From contig NZ_AUIY01000018.1 in the NCBI RefSeq assembly GCF_000423945.1, positions 62,001 through 126,000 on the forward strand: a stretch of DNA of 64,000 bases. Reading direction: 5' to 3'. Positions 1 through 8,855 of the stretch are shown piece by piece (position 1 is the first letter of the stretch; each line of letters begins with the position of its first letter). The notes below the pieces were generated by a model. It ran no database searches and was not told the origin of the DNA. It was given only the letters and a program-made list of their open reading frames with translations. This DNA is from Butyrivibrio sp. XPD2002. Its GTDB lineage: Bacteria > Bacillota > Clostridia > Lachnospirales > Lachnospiraceae. Made by a program: the position numbers and the translations under genes.

Positions 1-1021
1 ATTTGCTATATTCTTCAGGTTTGTGAACAAGTTGTAGTGCCTTGTCGAAAAATGCGTCGAAGGCCTTTTCTACCTCATCTATTTCACTTAAGTCGATTAC
101 TGAAAATGTAAGCATTTTTAATGTTGATTCGTCACCTTCCTCAACATATTTTTGCGTAGTAACATCACAAAACTCATTACCAATTTCTCTTCCATCGCAT
201 TCGGGAACATCATACAAAAACTGAAGCCACCCTGTATATGCAGTTCCTTCGCCAGCCAGCACTTCCTCAGAAGCAGCCAGATACTTTGCATAATTCTTGA
301 CACATGAACACATCTCAATTGTAGCCATAAGGCAACAGTCAGTCACAATCAGTTCAAACTCTGTGCCTGCTCTTTTTAGTGCACTTTCCATATCATATAG
401 CGTCATCAAACTATTCTCGTGCAATTCATCACAAATGAGACCTACTTCTGAACCACCGCCATGATCCCACATCACAAGCATATACTTCTCTGCGGGATAC
501 GTTTTTGTACTCCATGTAATAAAATCGCTGAGTGTATAACCTGAAGCCATGTTCTGAAGCGGTTTTTCATCTACCAGCACAAAGCCATCCTTACCATACT
601 CAAAACGCTGTGTTTTTGTAGGGTCAGCACCTATGTCTATCTTATCAGTTTGCCACTTCCTGGTTCCTCCGGTCTGTATAACAACATTCACAGAGTCACT
701 AGGCTCTGTTTTAGATATTTCATTCAAATTAAAGGAAGCTTGCCCGCCCTTCGACTCTAAGTCTGTTGCGCACAGATAGATCATAACGGTCCAATCTTTC
801 TTGGATGCATTTTTTTCTGAAGTTTCTTTATCGTCCTTAGCTTCTTCCTTAGCTTCTTCCTTTTCTTCAGCGTCGTCTTTGCTCTCATCTGTAGTCTCTT
901 GGGCAGACTCTTCCTGTACGTCACCTTCCGACGCAGCAAGGCTTACATTTGTGAAAGACATGCTCACCATAGCAGCAAGCGCCACAACTGATATCATTCT
1001 TTTCCAATACGAATATTTCAT
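1..1021 (-). CDS. Secreted clostripain-family (C11) cysteine peptidase, partial
   Basis: The gene runs off the left edge, so its C-terminus is missing. The start at 1021 follows a GAGGGGG ribosome site. The first 30 or so residues are a signal peptide, followed by an acidic Glu/Lys/Asp-rich linker to about residue 75. The C11 domain then begins (WTVMIYLCATDLES). The catalytic pair of this family is visible: His187 in MWDHGGG and Cys230 in VTDCCLMA, matching the family's HGGG and DACLM motifs. Clostripain-type enzymes cleave after Arg or Lys and usually mature by self-cleavage; substrate preference here is inferred from the family only. The protein should act outside the cell or at the surface. 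I am confident of the family and unsure of the role. Confidence 0.88.
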   Translation of the reverse strand, partial: MKYSYWKRMISVVALAAMVSMSFTNVSLAASEGDVQEESAQETTDESKDDAEEKEEAKEEAKDDKETSEKNASKKDWTVMIYLCATDLESKGGQASFNLNEISKTEPSDSVNVVIQTGGTRKWQTDKIDIGADPTKTQRFEYGKDGFVLVDEKPLQNMASGYTLSDFITWSTKTYPAEKYMLVMWDHGGGSEVGLICDELHENSLMTLYDMESALKRAGTEFELIVTDCCLMATIEMCSCVKNYAKYLAASEEVLAGEGTAYTGWLQFLYDVPECDGREIGNEFCDVTTQKYVEEGDESTLKMLTFSVIDLSEIDEVEKAFDAFFDKALQLVHKPEEYSK

Positions 1022-1337
1022 CAAAACCCCCTCAAAATAAAACACAGCCAACAGTACATATATTATCTGACACTAATTATTATGAACTATCAGTATAAAA
1101 ATCCGATAAATTGTACATTAATTTGTTATAAAAAAGTTATGTACAAAGGCATCCATTTTCCGCGATATATCAAATACGATAGTCTCAAATGTGACCCTCG
1201 TTCAACACATAACAAACTGCTTGGTAAATCCAGATGAAGTCAATGCCAGATGTTCATGTGCCTATAGCCCAATATGTTTAACTGTTAATAAAGAAATCAA
1301 ATAAGGTCAAGTAGCCTAAATTGCCATTCGGGCAATA

Positions 1338-1535
1338 ACTACGCGAAAAATGGTCAAACAGGGATTTCTCGCGTAGGAAATGACCACCTAAAAGCAATCG
1401 ACTACGTGAAAATTGCTTAGGAATAGATAAGACTCGTAGGAAAGAGCTAATACGAAGGCAGAAACTACTTGATAAATACTAAAACCCAGGCAGGGACAAG
1501 TAGAAAAGACAATATTGCTGCTAAATCCTACGCGA
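1338..1535. repeat. Alternating 32-bp CTACGCG array, copy 1
   Basis: This lies in the 665-base gap upstream of the C11 peptidase; I see no gene in the gap. Cores occur alternately forward (CTACGCG-like) and reverse (CGCGTAG-like) at about 1339 F, 1370 R, 1402 F, 1433 R, 1466 F, 1495 R and 1528 F, so steps are 29 to 33 bp, mean 31.5. Variants include CTACGTG, CTACTTG and CTCGTAG. Bases just after the core are A-rich (GAAAAAT, GAGAAAT). The same arrangement recurs at 26778, 38779 and 45931. Adjacent cores can pair as weak hairpins. Function unknown. Confidence 0.8.
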
Positions 1536-1636
1536 AAATAGTCGAAAAAACAAAGTGGTGTTATTGTGTGAACAGATGGTGCTCAATTGAGAATTGGGTG
1601 GGCTCACAGTCCGAAATATTCAATATGACCTAAGAC

Positions 1637-1677
1637 AAAAATAATCCCGAGGACACGTTGACCTCGGGATTATTTTT
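1637..1677. terminator. Bidirectional intrinsic terminator
   Basis: A perfect 12-bp stem (ATAATCCCGAGG with its complement) encloses a 9-base loop and is flanked by an A-run on the left and a T-run on the right. It can end minus-strand transcription of the small gene at 1687 and also any plus-strand transcript coming from the repeat array. Confidence 0.85.
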
Positions 1678-1686
1678 ATGGGGCAT

Positions 1687-1866
1687 TTACTGCTTTTCAT
1701 TTTCCGGTTCTGTTTTCTTATTTATACGTGCAGCTACAGCAAAGCTTGACGCTGCCACAAAGAATACGGCTCCCAGTCCAAAATGATTATCTGCTATCTG
1801 GAATACAGCTGAAGCATACAGAAGTGTTGCTGCAAGTGCATTCCACTTTGAAATATTTGCTCTCAT
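1687..1866 (-). CDS. Small membrane protein, 59 aa
   Basis: Unrecognised protein with two hydrophobic stretches (about residues 8-24 and 28-48) and a charged, Glu/Lys-rich tail, so probably two membrane spans. I chose the ATG at 1866 because AAAGGAG sits 7 bases upstream; a longer frame to 1956 has no ribosome site and would overlap the gene before it. It is the second gene of a two-gene operon with the small protein at 1901, 34 bases upstream, and is followed by a strong terminator. No function can be assigned. Confidence 0.65.
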   Translation of the reverse strand: MRANISKWNALAATLLYASAVFQIADNHFGLGAVFFVAASSFAVAARINKKTEPENEKQ

Positions 1867-1900
1867 CTCAATACTCCTTTCAAAGTTTAAAACTATAATA

Positions 1901-2098
1901 TTACTTGTTATCTTCCTGATCTTTGCGGCCCTCATCGTCATATAGGCCAAAAACAATTGCCCACAGGAATCCCATACAAACTCCCATCACCCAGCTGTGC
2001 ATGGATGTGCCAAATGAAATTCCAAAAAGGAGACCTATAGAGACAGGAAATATCTTACTTCTTATGTCCGTTGTCGATTCGTTATTTTCGTGTTTCAT
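1901..2098 (-). CDS. Small membrane protein, 65 aa
   Basis: Unrecognised. A charged N-terminus is followed by one or two glycine-rich hydrophobic segments (about residues 18-52, with G-x3-G spacing such as GLLFGISFG) and an acidic tail. The ATG at 2098 is preferred because GGGAGG lies about 10 bases upstream; the in-frame ATG at 2119 would overlap this site. First gene of the pair with the 59-residue protein downstream. Glycine spacing is compatible with helix packing in the membrane, but the role is unknown. Confidence 0.62.
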   Translation of the reverse strand: MKHENNESTTDIRSKIFPVSIGLLFGISFGTSMHSWVMGVCMGFLWAIVFGLYDDEGRKDQEDNK

Positions 2099-2382
2099 GA
2101 TCTTCTGACCTCCCTTCATGAATGAAATATAACTCGGGATCAGAATTCTAATACTTTATGCACCTGAAAAGAGCGGATTTACACTGATTTATACGAAAAA
2201 GAGCGATGCGAAACTTCACACCGCTCATACACGTATCAATCAATTTTAGATATAAATAGGTTATGTATGTTATATAATCAATCAAAAATTCTTTTGATAA
2301 ATCTATATCGTTTGTTATAATATTTGCTTGTGGGGGACGCTGTAATAATTCAGTATGAAGAAAAGTTAAGGGGAACATCATA

Positions 2383-3825
2383 ATGAAGAAATACTTGGGG
2401 AATCTTTTATTCTTTATCACATCACTTTTGTGTGTGATAGTCTTATTTGGATGCTTTTCAATTCATTCAAAGGCAGCTACTAAAATGAAACCGGCAACAC
2501 AATTAAGGTTTGATGGAACAGCCGTTAAATATACAACCGGCTCAGCGGGCTATTATACCGTCGCTGTAACATACAAGACTGCATCCGGAAAAGAAATTTT
2601 ACACGATGTGTCGAATATGAGTGGAAAAAGAGGTGCAAATGAACCGGACTGGATCATTAGTTTAAGGGTAGTCTGCACACATGAAGAAGTTGGCGAATAT
2701 GTAATCTATGTATTTAATTCCAAGAACAAAATCCCAAATTACGATACCATCGAGCAGTATAAAAAGGATTCTCACCTGACAATGGCCAGCAAAAGTGTAA
2801 ATGTCAAAAACAAGCTGAAAGTTCCTTCATTTACATCCATAAAGCCTGTTACTGTAAAAAAGAAAAAGTACTACAGACTAAAATGGAAAAAGAGAGCCTG
2901 CTATTTTGATATTGACGATGACGTCAGCGATATTGAGTCATTTTTCCTGGCAGATGGCAAGGATCACTACGATATCCCGGTAGAGGATTATACAAAGGAA
3001 GTATCTATAAGAGCTTATAGTTCACATCTGGAAAAGGATGTAGCATCTGATACTATTTATTTGACAATTCCCGGCTCAAAGGATGATGGTGTTTTAAGGT
3101 ATAGCGTTTCCTTTTCATCAAATGGTGGAAGTTACGTTCCTGCACAGAAGGTTGCAAAAGGCGCAAATGCAGTAAAACCGGCTAACCCGACAAAGGATGG
3201 TTATGTATTTGCCGGATGGTACGCTGATACGACACTGACTAAGGCATTCAATTTCAATACGCCTATAACATCAAATACATGTCTCTATGCAAAGTGGAAA
3301 AAAGTAGAAACTCCTGCCCCTGGTAACGACGAGCCCGTAGAAACAGAGCCTGAAAAAGAAACTCCCGGGGATGACTCAGCATCTGGCCGTAATGTGACGG
3401 TAGAATCAGGCAAAGCTGCTCTTCCAATGACTATAACACAGAATGGCATCACCTATTACATAGGAGCAGATGGTATCGCTACGGTGACAAAAATAGGCGC
3501 CGTTAAAAAGGCTTCTATTTCCAATGTAACAGCAGACGGCGTAACATACCCGGTAAAATCTATTGCAGATAATGCCTGCAAGGGAAATAAGAAAATCAAA
3601 AAGCTTAAGATTGCTGATAGTGTAGAGTCTATAGGAAAGAAAGCTTTTTATAATTGTAAGAAGCTCAAAACTGTCACTATAAAAGCAAATAAGTCACTTA
3701 AGATAAAGAAAAATGCATTTAATAAGCTTGCAAAGGAATCAACTATTACTATCAAAGGAGCCAAAAAGGCAAAGCTGGGACAAAAGCTTCGCAAGCAGAC
3801 AAATGCAACAGTAAATAAGAAATAA
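2383..3825 (+). CDS. Surface protein with InlB-type repeat and LRR tail
   Basis: 480 residues. The N-terminus is a signal peptide of about 32 residues; it contains LFGC, so a lipid anchor is possible, but a cleavage after SKA is equally plausible. Residues about 240-305 form an InlB B-repeat/Flg_new-type module (VSFSSNGG, GYVFAGWYAD, YAKWKK). An acidic Pro/Glu linker follows, then a C-terminal module of about 135 residues with LRR_5/BspA-type repeats (IGKKAFYNCKKLKTV). That tail is closely similar to the tail of the gene at 10085 (shared NACKGNKKI and ANKSLK). Such proteins are usually exported and bind host, plant or neighbouring-cell surfaces. AAGGGG precedes the start. A terminator follows at 3830. 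Confidence 0.82.
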   Translation: MKKYLGNLLFFITSLLCVIVLFGCFSIHSKAATKMKPATQLRFDGTAVKYTTGSAGYYTVAVTYKTASGKEILHDVSNMSGKRGANEPDWIISLRVVCTHEEVGEYVIYVFNSKNKIPNYDTIEQYKKDSHLTMASKSVNVKNKLKVPSFTSIKPVTVKKKKYYRLKWKKRACYFDIDDDVSDIESFFLADGKDHYDIPVEDYTKEVSIRAYSSHLEKDVASDTIYLTIPGSKDDGVLRYSVSFSSNGGSYVPAQKVAKGANAVKPANPTKDGYVFAGWYADTTLTKAFNFNTPITSNTCLYAKWKKVETPAPGNDEPVETEPEKETPGDDSASGRNVTVESGKAALPMTITQNGITYYIGADGIATVTKIGAVKKASISNVTADGVTYPVKSIADNACKGNKKIKKLKIADSVESIGKKAFYNCKKLKTVTIKANKSLKIKKNAFNKLAKESTITIKGAKKAKLGQKLRKQTNATVNKK

Positions 3826-3829
3826 AATA

Positions 3830-3873
3830 AAACAGACCTTTTCTGTAACAGCACAGATCAAGGTCTGTTTTTC
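3830..3873 (+). terminator. Intrinsic terminator after surface protein
   Basis: The stem AAACAGACCTT pairs with AAGGTCTGTTT around a 19-base loop and is followed by a T-run. It sits 5 bases after the stop codon of the plus-strand gene, and also lies between that gene and the convergent minus-strand gene at 3889. Confidence 0.8.
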
Positions 3874-3888
3874 ATTCAGAAATCGAAT

Positions 3889-4107
3889 TTAGTGCACTGC
3901 TTTGGCTTTTCTGAACAGAAGACTTGATAATCCGAGCAACAGTCCCAGGATTATCAAGACTACTGATACTATTACGCTTTTTCCAGTCTGCTCATCCGTA
4001 GGATACGCTTCCAACGAACCATGTAAAAGGAAGTAAACTCCGATAAATATAAGCAAAACGGCTGTTATTGTAAGTAGAATTCTTATAACACTCTTTATCA
4101 CATGCAT
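3889..4107 (-). CDS. Small two-span membrane protein
   Basis: 72 residues, unrecognised. Two strongly hydrophobic segments (about residues 7-28 and 44-64) are joined by a polar loop; the tail is basic (FRKAKAVH). The start at 4107 follows AAGGGGAAC. The gene starts 5 bases after the stop of the 132-residue protein upstream, so the two are almost certainly cotranscribed. Function unknown. Confidence 0.66.
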   Translation of the reverse strand: MHVIKSVIRILLTITAVLLIFIGVYFLLHGSLEAYPTDEQTGKSVIVSVVLIILGLLLGLSSLLFRKAKAVH

Positions 4108-4112
4108 TTTTC

Positions 4113-4511
4113 TTAGTTCCCCTTTAACGGATTTATCATTTTCTGGAGCATATCCATGGCTTTCTTATATGACTCAGCCATCTCATTTGGGTCCTTTATT
4201 GTAAATTCTTTATCCTTTAGCCTGGTATCTCCATCAGAAAGCACGCCAACATACGTCGCTTCCTTCATAGACATATGTTCATTTTGACAGTATTCAATCA
4301 CGGCTTCTGATGCATTTCTGCCTGACAGCTCTATTCTATCTTCGAAAAGTCCTACATTTTCATCAAAAAACTGGCTGTCTGCTTCCGATGCTATCACAAG
4401 CACCATAAATGAATGGAATTTCTCTTTTAGCATCTTAAGCTGTCGTGTAAGGATATCCCTGTCGGCATCCCCATAGTTTACGAAAATTGTTGAATAACAA
4501 CTATTAGCCAT
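4113..4511 (-). CDS. Conserved-looking cytoplasmic protein of unknown function
   Basis: 132 residues, soluble, no signal peptide or membrane span. An N-terminal strand-like region (YSTIFVNYGDADRD) is followed by alternating helix and strand predictions and a Lys/Met-rich helical end. I do not recognise the family. GGGAGAG lies upstream of the ATG. It leads an operon with the small membrane protein at 3889. Confidence 0.6.
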   Translation of the reverse strand: MANSCYSTIFVNYGDADRDILTRQLKMLKEKFHSFMVLVIASEADSQFFDENVGLFEDRIELSGRNASEAVIEYCQNEHMSMKEATYVGVLSDGDTRLKDKEFTIKDPNEMAESYKKAMDMLQKMINPLKGN

Positions 4512-4543
4512 TCTTCTGCTTCTCTCCCATATACTTTAATTAT

Positions 4544-4577
4544 TTAGGCGTTTCGCAAACGCCTAATTATCTTTTTT
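4544..4577. terminator. Hairpin between two minus-strand genes
   Basis: An inverted repeat TTAGGCGTTT-CGC-AAACGCCTAA is seen at 4544-4566. A T-run follows on the plus strand only (4571-4577), so as a terminator it would act mainly on plus-strand transcripts; for the minus-strand gene at 4598 it may stabilise the mRNA end. Confidence 0.45.
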
Positions 4578-4597
4578 CTGATGTGTACCAATACACT

Positions 4598-4864
4598 TTA
4601 ACCAAATAGCTTTATTACATAATTAACTATGATTCCTGCAGAGCACCCTGCAAGTATAAGGAAAACAATTCCCACACCTATGCAGATGCGGCTCTCCATC
4701 TTTTTTCTTGTATCCTTTGAAAAATGGTTGCCGGTGACAAGAAGAAGGGTGCCGCCAATTAGGCCAGTTATAACCACTCCTACAAGAATAGCTGCGATAA
4801 CCAGAAACACAGCCAGAATAATAAGACCCATAATTCCAATTAGTAAACTGAACATTCCTCCCAT
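4598..4864 (-). CDS. Small polytopic membrane protein, 88 aa
   Basis: Unrecognised. Hydrophobic segments at about residues 5-45 (enough for two spans, glycine-rich) and 58-84 (one span) flank a short charged loop (FSKDTRKKMESR). AGGAGG lies just upstream of the ATG at 4864, at slightly short spacing, and a second ATG three codons on is also possible. It appears to be a single-gene unit. No function can be given. Confidence 0.62.
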   Translation of the reverse strand: MGGMFSLLIGIMGLIILAVFLVIAAILVGVVITGLIGGTLLLVTGNHFSKDTRKKMESRICIGVGIVFLILAGCSAGIIVNYVIKLFG

Positions 4865-4967
4865 GATTCCTCCTAAAAATTTCTTTCGTAATAATGAATT
4901 TATCCACTTTTCTTTTCTTATCTACTTATTATACAGATGGGATGAGGAATTTGTCGCACCTTCATCC

Positions 4968-5004
4968 AAAAAAATTATAGCCATCCCAAATGGAACGGCT
5001 ATAA
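4968..5004 (-). terminator. Intrinsic terminator for the CPBP gene
   Basis: Read on the minus strand, the stem TTATAGCC pairs with GGCTATAA, with extra pairing of TTCC and GGGA inside, and is followed by seven T residues. It lies about 90 bases after the stop of the gene at 5092. Confidence 0.72.
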
Positions 5005-5091
5005 CTATATACAAAGCTGAATAATTTTTACAATTTAGAAAGGGGCTTTATTACTATCTATTTCTGCCGGCAGCCTCGTACTTTTTATGAA

Positions 5092-5961
5092 TTATGCAGC
5101 AACCTCTGTATTTTCGGTCTGCTTAGTCTCTATGGGCAGCTTCTTGTAAATAAATGCAGCAAGTGCCAGAAACACTACACACATAATAGCTGCTTCAATA
5201 TTGCTAAGAGCTCTTCCCATAAGTGAAGGTAATGCAATAGCAACTGTATTATTGATAGCATGCATAATGATTGCAGAAACTACTGAATTATACTTATAAG
5301 CTACGAATGCAAGTGCCAGTCCCATGGGCATTGCATATATGCTCTGAAGCGGGTTCATGTGCATAAGTCCAAACATCACTGCTGAGAGGATGACACAACC
5401 TACAATTTCAAAAGACTGCTTTGAGTTCTTAAGCATTACTGCTCTGAATGCCAGCTCCTCGGCGAAGGGAGCAAGCAGTGCTACTGTAAGTACAGCGATA
5501 ACCTGATTTCCACCTGAGATAAGTCCCATAATCTGACCAAGCAGCTCTCTGCTTCCGGGGATAAGGGCTGCAGTAACATTGGAAACTATTAATACAAATG
5601 CATAGAAACCAAGTGCAGCGCTGGCAAGGAATGCGATTGACTTTACATTTGCTATCTTCTTAAGACCTGATTCATAGGTTCCCTGCTTTTTATCTTTTCT
5701 TACGGATCCAAAGTAATACCAGAGTCCGAATACTGCAATGCAGGCAATCTCTCCAACAAACTGTAATACAGTTAAGATTTCGGAAATGTAATCCATATAT
5801 TCTGCCTGATCCTTAAAGGTTTCTCCTGTCTGAGCATAATGTATATAAGACGCTCCGACTGATCCTGCAGCTCCGATCACTCCCTGAATTCCCAAAAACA
5901 GGAGCACAATTCCCAGTGCTACGAATATTGCTTTTGCTTTACTTCCCTTTGTTGTTTTCAT
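5092..5961 (-). CDS. CPBP-family intramembrane metalloprotease
   Basis: 289 residues from the chosen ATG at 5961, which has AAGGAG 7 bases upstream; an ATG two codons earlier is too close to that site. The protein has about seven or eight membrane spans. The three CPBP (Abi/CAAX protease) motifs are present: AEELAFR (EExxxR), FGLMH (FxxxH) and HAINN (HxxxN). These form the metal or catalytic site in characterised relatives such as Rce1-type enzymes. The gene has its own promoter region containing the same motif as the promoter of the response regulator at 8778, so it is probably part of that two-component regulon. The substrate is unknown; bacterial relatives have been linked to peptide processing, immunity and surface-protein traits. 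Confidence 0.86.
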   Translation of the reverse strand: MKTTKGSKAKAIFVALGIVLLFLGIQGVIGAAGSVGASYIHYAQTGETFKDQAEYMDYISEILTVLQFVGEIACIAVFGLWYYFGSVRKDKKQGTYESGLKKIANVKSIAFLASAALGFYAFVLIVSNVTAALIPGSRELLGQIMGLISGGNQVIAVLTVALLAPFAEELAFRAVMLKNSKQSFEIVGCVILSAVMFGLMHMNPLQSIYAMPMGLALAFVAYKYNSVVSAIIMHAINNTVAIALPSLMGRALSNIEAAIMCVVFLALAAFIYKKLPIETKQTENTEVAA

Positions 5962-6012
5962 ACTCATTCTCCTTTTTCTTATAAAATTATTGTTATCAAT
6001 TTGAGGTTAAAA

Positions 6013-6115
6013 AAATACTTCAATCCTACAGGCGATTCCGTATCATGTTTGCACGCTTTCCTTTGCCTGATGAAAACATGATAATTCGAAATCATTTCCG
6101 CAGATTGAAGTAAAT
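6013..6115. promoter_or_regulatory. Nested inverted repeats upstream of CPBP gene
   Basis: Between the operator at 6116 and the CPBP start there are two nested inverted repeats: an outer pair TACTTCAATC (about 6015-6024) with GATTGAAGTA (about 6103-6112), and an inner pair TATCATGTTT with AAACATGATA. Together they could fold a long two-part stem in DNA or RNA. It may be a structured 5' leader or a second protein site; the sequence alone does not say. Confidence 0.5.
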
Positions 6116-6131
6116 CTTAACGTAACCTTAT
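6116..6131 (-). promoter_or_regulatory. Putative response-regulator operator
   Basis: The minus-strand sequence ATAAGGTTACGTTAAG matches the sequence upstream of the response regulator gene (8856-8873) over 15 bases. TAAG/TTAAG half-sites are spaced 11 bp, which is typical of OmpR/PhoB-family direct-repeat sites. It is inferred to bind the regulator encoded at 8086. Confidence 0.65.
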
Positions 6132-6152
6132 TTTTACATTATTTTCAAATCT

Positions 6153-7010
6153 TTATTCGTTCTGTGAGGGAATATCCTTTGTATCTTTACTTGAAAAGGG
6201 CATTTTCCTGTACATAAAAATTGAAAGTGCAAGGAAAATAACAACACAACACGCACTTACAACCGGTGGAAGCCCCGGACAAAATATCTGATTCAGTAAT
6301 ATCGCTCCGATATTGTTTATTAGGATCACCAGCATGCCCGGTACGACTGAATTAAACTTGTAAGAAACAAACATCATAACAAGGCCAAATGGGATTCCGT
6401 AAATTGTTTGCACCGGATTAAGCATCAACACAGCAAACAGTATGGCAGGTATAATTATGCAGGCCGCCATCCCGAAGGATTTCTTGAATTTTTGCATTAT
6501 AATACCCGGAAAGGCAAAGGCCGTTGCCATAGCTGATAATATAACCATTGATGTGATATTCATGGGAGTTACTTCCGAAACGTTTGACATTATGGTGGAT
6601 AATAACTCACCGCTTTCAGGAGATATCATTATTATCAGATCAGCAATATGTCTGTCAAAAAGTCCTATTGCCAGTGATGAAAACACTATAAAAGCAATGA
6701 CTTTTGCATCACACATTTTCTCATGCCAGGGCTCATAAGTTCCGGCAAGCTTGTCTTTTCTTACATATCCCAGGTAATACCAAATTCCAAACAATACTGT
6801 ACAGATTAAATTCGAAATGAATAGCATAAGCGGTTGCATGGCATTAATACTATTGAGCAAGGCTTCCTTATCCATGTTGTCTGCAGACATGGCCAGGGAT
6901 ACAACCAGACTGATAATGATTGATACCGCCAGTTGTATCAGCAGGTAAAGCAGTGTTATTGCTACTGCCTCCATTACTGTCTTAACCTTGTTTTCCTTTT
7001 TTGTTTCCAT
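6153..7010 (-). CDS. CPBP-like membrane protein lacking catalytic residues
   Basis: 285 residues with about eight membrane spans. It is a paralogue of the adjacent CPBP protease at 5092; conserved stretches include LGYVRKDKLAGTYE and YKFNSVVPG. The motifs are lost: the active paralogue's AEELAFR corresponds to ATAFAFP, GLMH to AVLML, and MHAINN to VILINN. It is therefore probably a pseudoprotease, perhaps a partner or immunity-like protein, and not a broken gene, since the frame is intact. It begins 14 bases after the histidine kinase stop and is cotranscribed with the two-component genes. Confidence 0.82.
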   Translation of the reverse strand: METKKENKVKTVMEAVAITLLYLLIQLAVSIIISLVVSLAMSADNMDKEALLNSINAMQPLMLFISNLICTVLFGIWYYLGYVRKDKLAGTYEPWHEKMCDAKVIAFIVFSSLAIGLFDRHIADLIIMISPESGELLSTIMSNVSEVTPMNITSMVILSAMATAFAFPGIIMQKFKKSFGMAACIIIPAILFAVLMLNPVQTIYGIPFGLVMMFVSYKFNSVVPGMLVILINNIGAILLNQIFCPGLPPVVSACCVVIFLALSIFMYRKMPFSSKDTKDIPSQNE

Positions 7011-7024
7011 ATTTTTTTACCTCT

Positions 7025-8089
7025 CTACATCCATTCCAAGGGTAAAGTAACTACAAAACTTTTGTAGCCATCATCCGAATTCTCATTATATTCGAGGCTT
7101 CCGCCATGAAGCTCGACAATTCTTTTTGCTACTGATAATCCAAGTCCGCTGCCACCGCTTTTCCCCTTCTTATAGGGTTCGAAAATGTGCTCCTTCAGGT
7201 CTTCCTCCAGAAACGGACCATCATCTGAAAAGCTGATAATTACGCCATTTTCCTCTTTTATTGATACCCTGAAGGTAGTATTTTCAGGGTTATGCCTTAT
7301 GGCATTATTGATCAAATTAGTAAAAACACGCTTCATCTGCTCAGTGTCATATTTGCAGATGACTTTGTCCGGTATTTCAGGCTCAAGAATTATTTTCCTG
7401 TCCTCAAATCTGTAGAACATATCTGCAAGAATGCCACGAAGAAAACCCGCAATATTGCCTTCTTCCGGGAAAATCTTATAGTCTGTGCTTCCGTATTTTG
7501 CATACTCAAGCATGTCTTCTAGCTGGACATTGGCAGCTTTTATCTGTTGTTCGATTATAGTCAGATAGTGATTTCTGTCATCCTCAGAGATATCCTCCTC
7601 CTTGAGAAGTCTGGCATAGCCCATTACCATAGTCATGGGAGTCTTCAGATCGTGAGCAATCCCGGCGTATAACTGCCTGTTCTGTTCCTCATTCTGCTCT
7701 CTGATACTCTGAGCCTCTTTTAATTTCAAAACCATGTGGTTGAAGGCTTCTTCCATCTCTGCAAATTCAAAGCTGTCCTTTACTTCCATCTGCACATCAA
7801 GATTCCCAGAGCTTACCAGATTCATGTTATCTGCTATTTTTCTGGCAGGTTCCGAAATATTCTTTTCCAAAATATTGGACAGTCCCCAGAAAAGAAGGTA
7901 GGTCACAATCATGCTGGCCATGGTGATCTGAGTACCGAGATCTTTACTCATACCCTGACCGCCATATAAGCCGTCTATGACTCCCATCAGGAACTCCCTG
8001 ATTTTATCTATAAATAGGATAAGTAAAAAAACATATGCCAGAATAATTATCAGGAATGTTTGGAGTTTTCTTTTATATTTAAGTCTCAT
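7025..8089 (-). CDS. Membrane sensor histidine kinase
   Basis: 354 residues. Two membrane spans (about 10-28 and 54-72) enclose a short extracellular loop of about 25 residues, so sensing is likely intramembrane. A HAMP segment follows, then a HisKA box with His146 (GIAHDLKTP), then the N-box (NLINNAIRH) and the G-boxes (SDDGPF, GKSGGSGLGL). The start overlaps the stop of the response regulator by four bases (ATGA), which indicates translational coupling. A short-loop kinase beside CPBP genes resembles envelope-stress or antimicrobial-peptide sensors; this is inference. Confidence 0.93.
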   Translation of the reverse strand: MRLKYKRKLQTFLIIILAYVFLLILFIDKIREFLMGVIDGLYGGQGMSKDLGTQITMASMIVTYLLFWGLSNILEKNISEPARKIADNMNLVSSGNLDVQMEVKDSFEFAEMEEAFNHMVLKLKEAQSIREQNEEQNRQLYAGIAHDLKTPMTMVMGYARLLKEEDISEDDRNHYLTIIEQQIKAANVQLEDMLEYAKYGSTDYKIFPEEGNIAGFLRGILADMFYRFEDRKIILEPEIPDKVICKYDTEQMKRVFTNLINNAIRHNPENTTFRVSIKEENGVIISFSDDGPFLEEDLKEHIFEPYKKGKSGGSGLGLSVAKRIVELHGGSLEYNENSDDGYKSFVVTLPLEWM

Positions 8090-8778
8090 TTTTCTTCCAT
8101 CCGATATCCCAGCCCTCTGATGGTGTGGATATAATCATTTTCTCCGTCAGAGATTTTCGATCTCAGCTTACTTATGGCAACCATAATGCTGTTATCGTCC
8201 GGGAATTTGTCGCTTTCCCATGCTGCCTCATATATTTGATCCTTAGTGAGGACCTGTCCGATATTACTCATGAAAAATTCGGTCATTCTGTATTCCAGAG
8301 CCGTAAGCTCAACGGACTCATCATTTTTATAAAGGCGCTTCAATGATGGCTTGAGCTTTAGCGCCCCGCAAATGAGCTCCTTCCCTTCCTCCTGACGGTC
8401 ATAACCGTAGCATCTGCGAAGGGTTGATAACACTCTTGCAGCGACCTCCATGGGATCGAAGGGCTTTACGATATAATCATCCGCACCAAGATTAAGTCCC
8501 TTTATCCTGTCCAATACATCACCCTTTGCGGTCAGGAAAAGCACCGGTACATTGCTCTGCTTCCTTATCTTTTCAACCAGCTCATACCCGTCCATGACAG
8601 GCATCATTATATCTGTGATGACCAGATCAAACTGTTCGGAATTGAACAGTTCATAGGCTTTGCTACCATCATATTCTTCCTTTACCGTCATTCCATGCAT
8701 CTCAAGACATACTTTTAAAAGTCCTGCTATTTGAGGCTCGTCGTCAACGACCAGCACTTTGTACTTTTTATCCGCCAT
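8086..8778 (-). CDS. OmpR/PhoB-family response regulator
   Basis: 230 residues. The receiver domain (1-120) has the acidic pocket at VVDDE, phosphoacceptor Asp56 (ITDIMMP) and conserved Lys in LTAKGD. The C-terminal winged-helix domain (about 130-228) ends in the usual IRGLGYRME. A GAGGGAG site precedes the start. First gene of the operon regulator, kinase, inactive CPBP. A direct-repeat motif in its own promoter suggests autoregulation, and a copy before the CPBP gene at 5092 extends the regulon. Confidence 0.94.
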   Translation of the reverse strand: MADKKYKVLVVDDEPQIAGLLKVCLEMHGMTVKEEYDGSKAYELFNSEQFDLVITDIMMPVMDGYELVEKIRKQSNVPVLFLTAKGDVLDRIKGLNLGADDYIVKPFDPMEVAARVLSTLRRCYGYDRQEEGKELICGALKLKPSLKRLYKNDESVELTALEYRMTEFFMSNIGQVLTKDQIYEAAWESDKFPDDNSIMVAISKLRSKISDGENDYIHTIRGLGYRMEEK

Positions 8779-8855
8779 ATATACTCCCTCTAACCCACTT
8801 TTTCATTTTTATAATTTATAATACCCCTCAGTCATTTCTGTACATTTAAGTGAAT

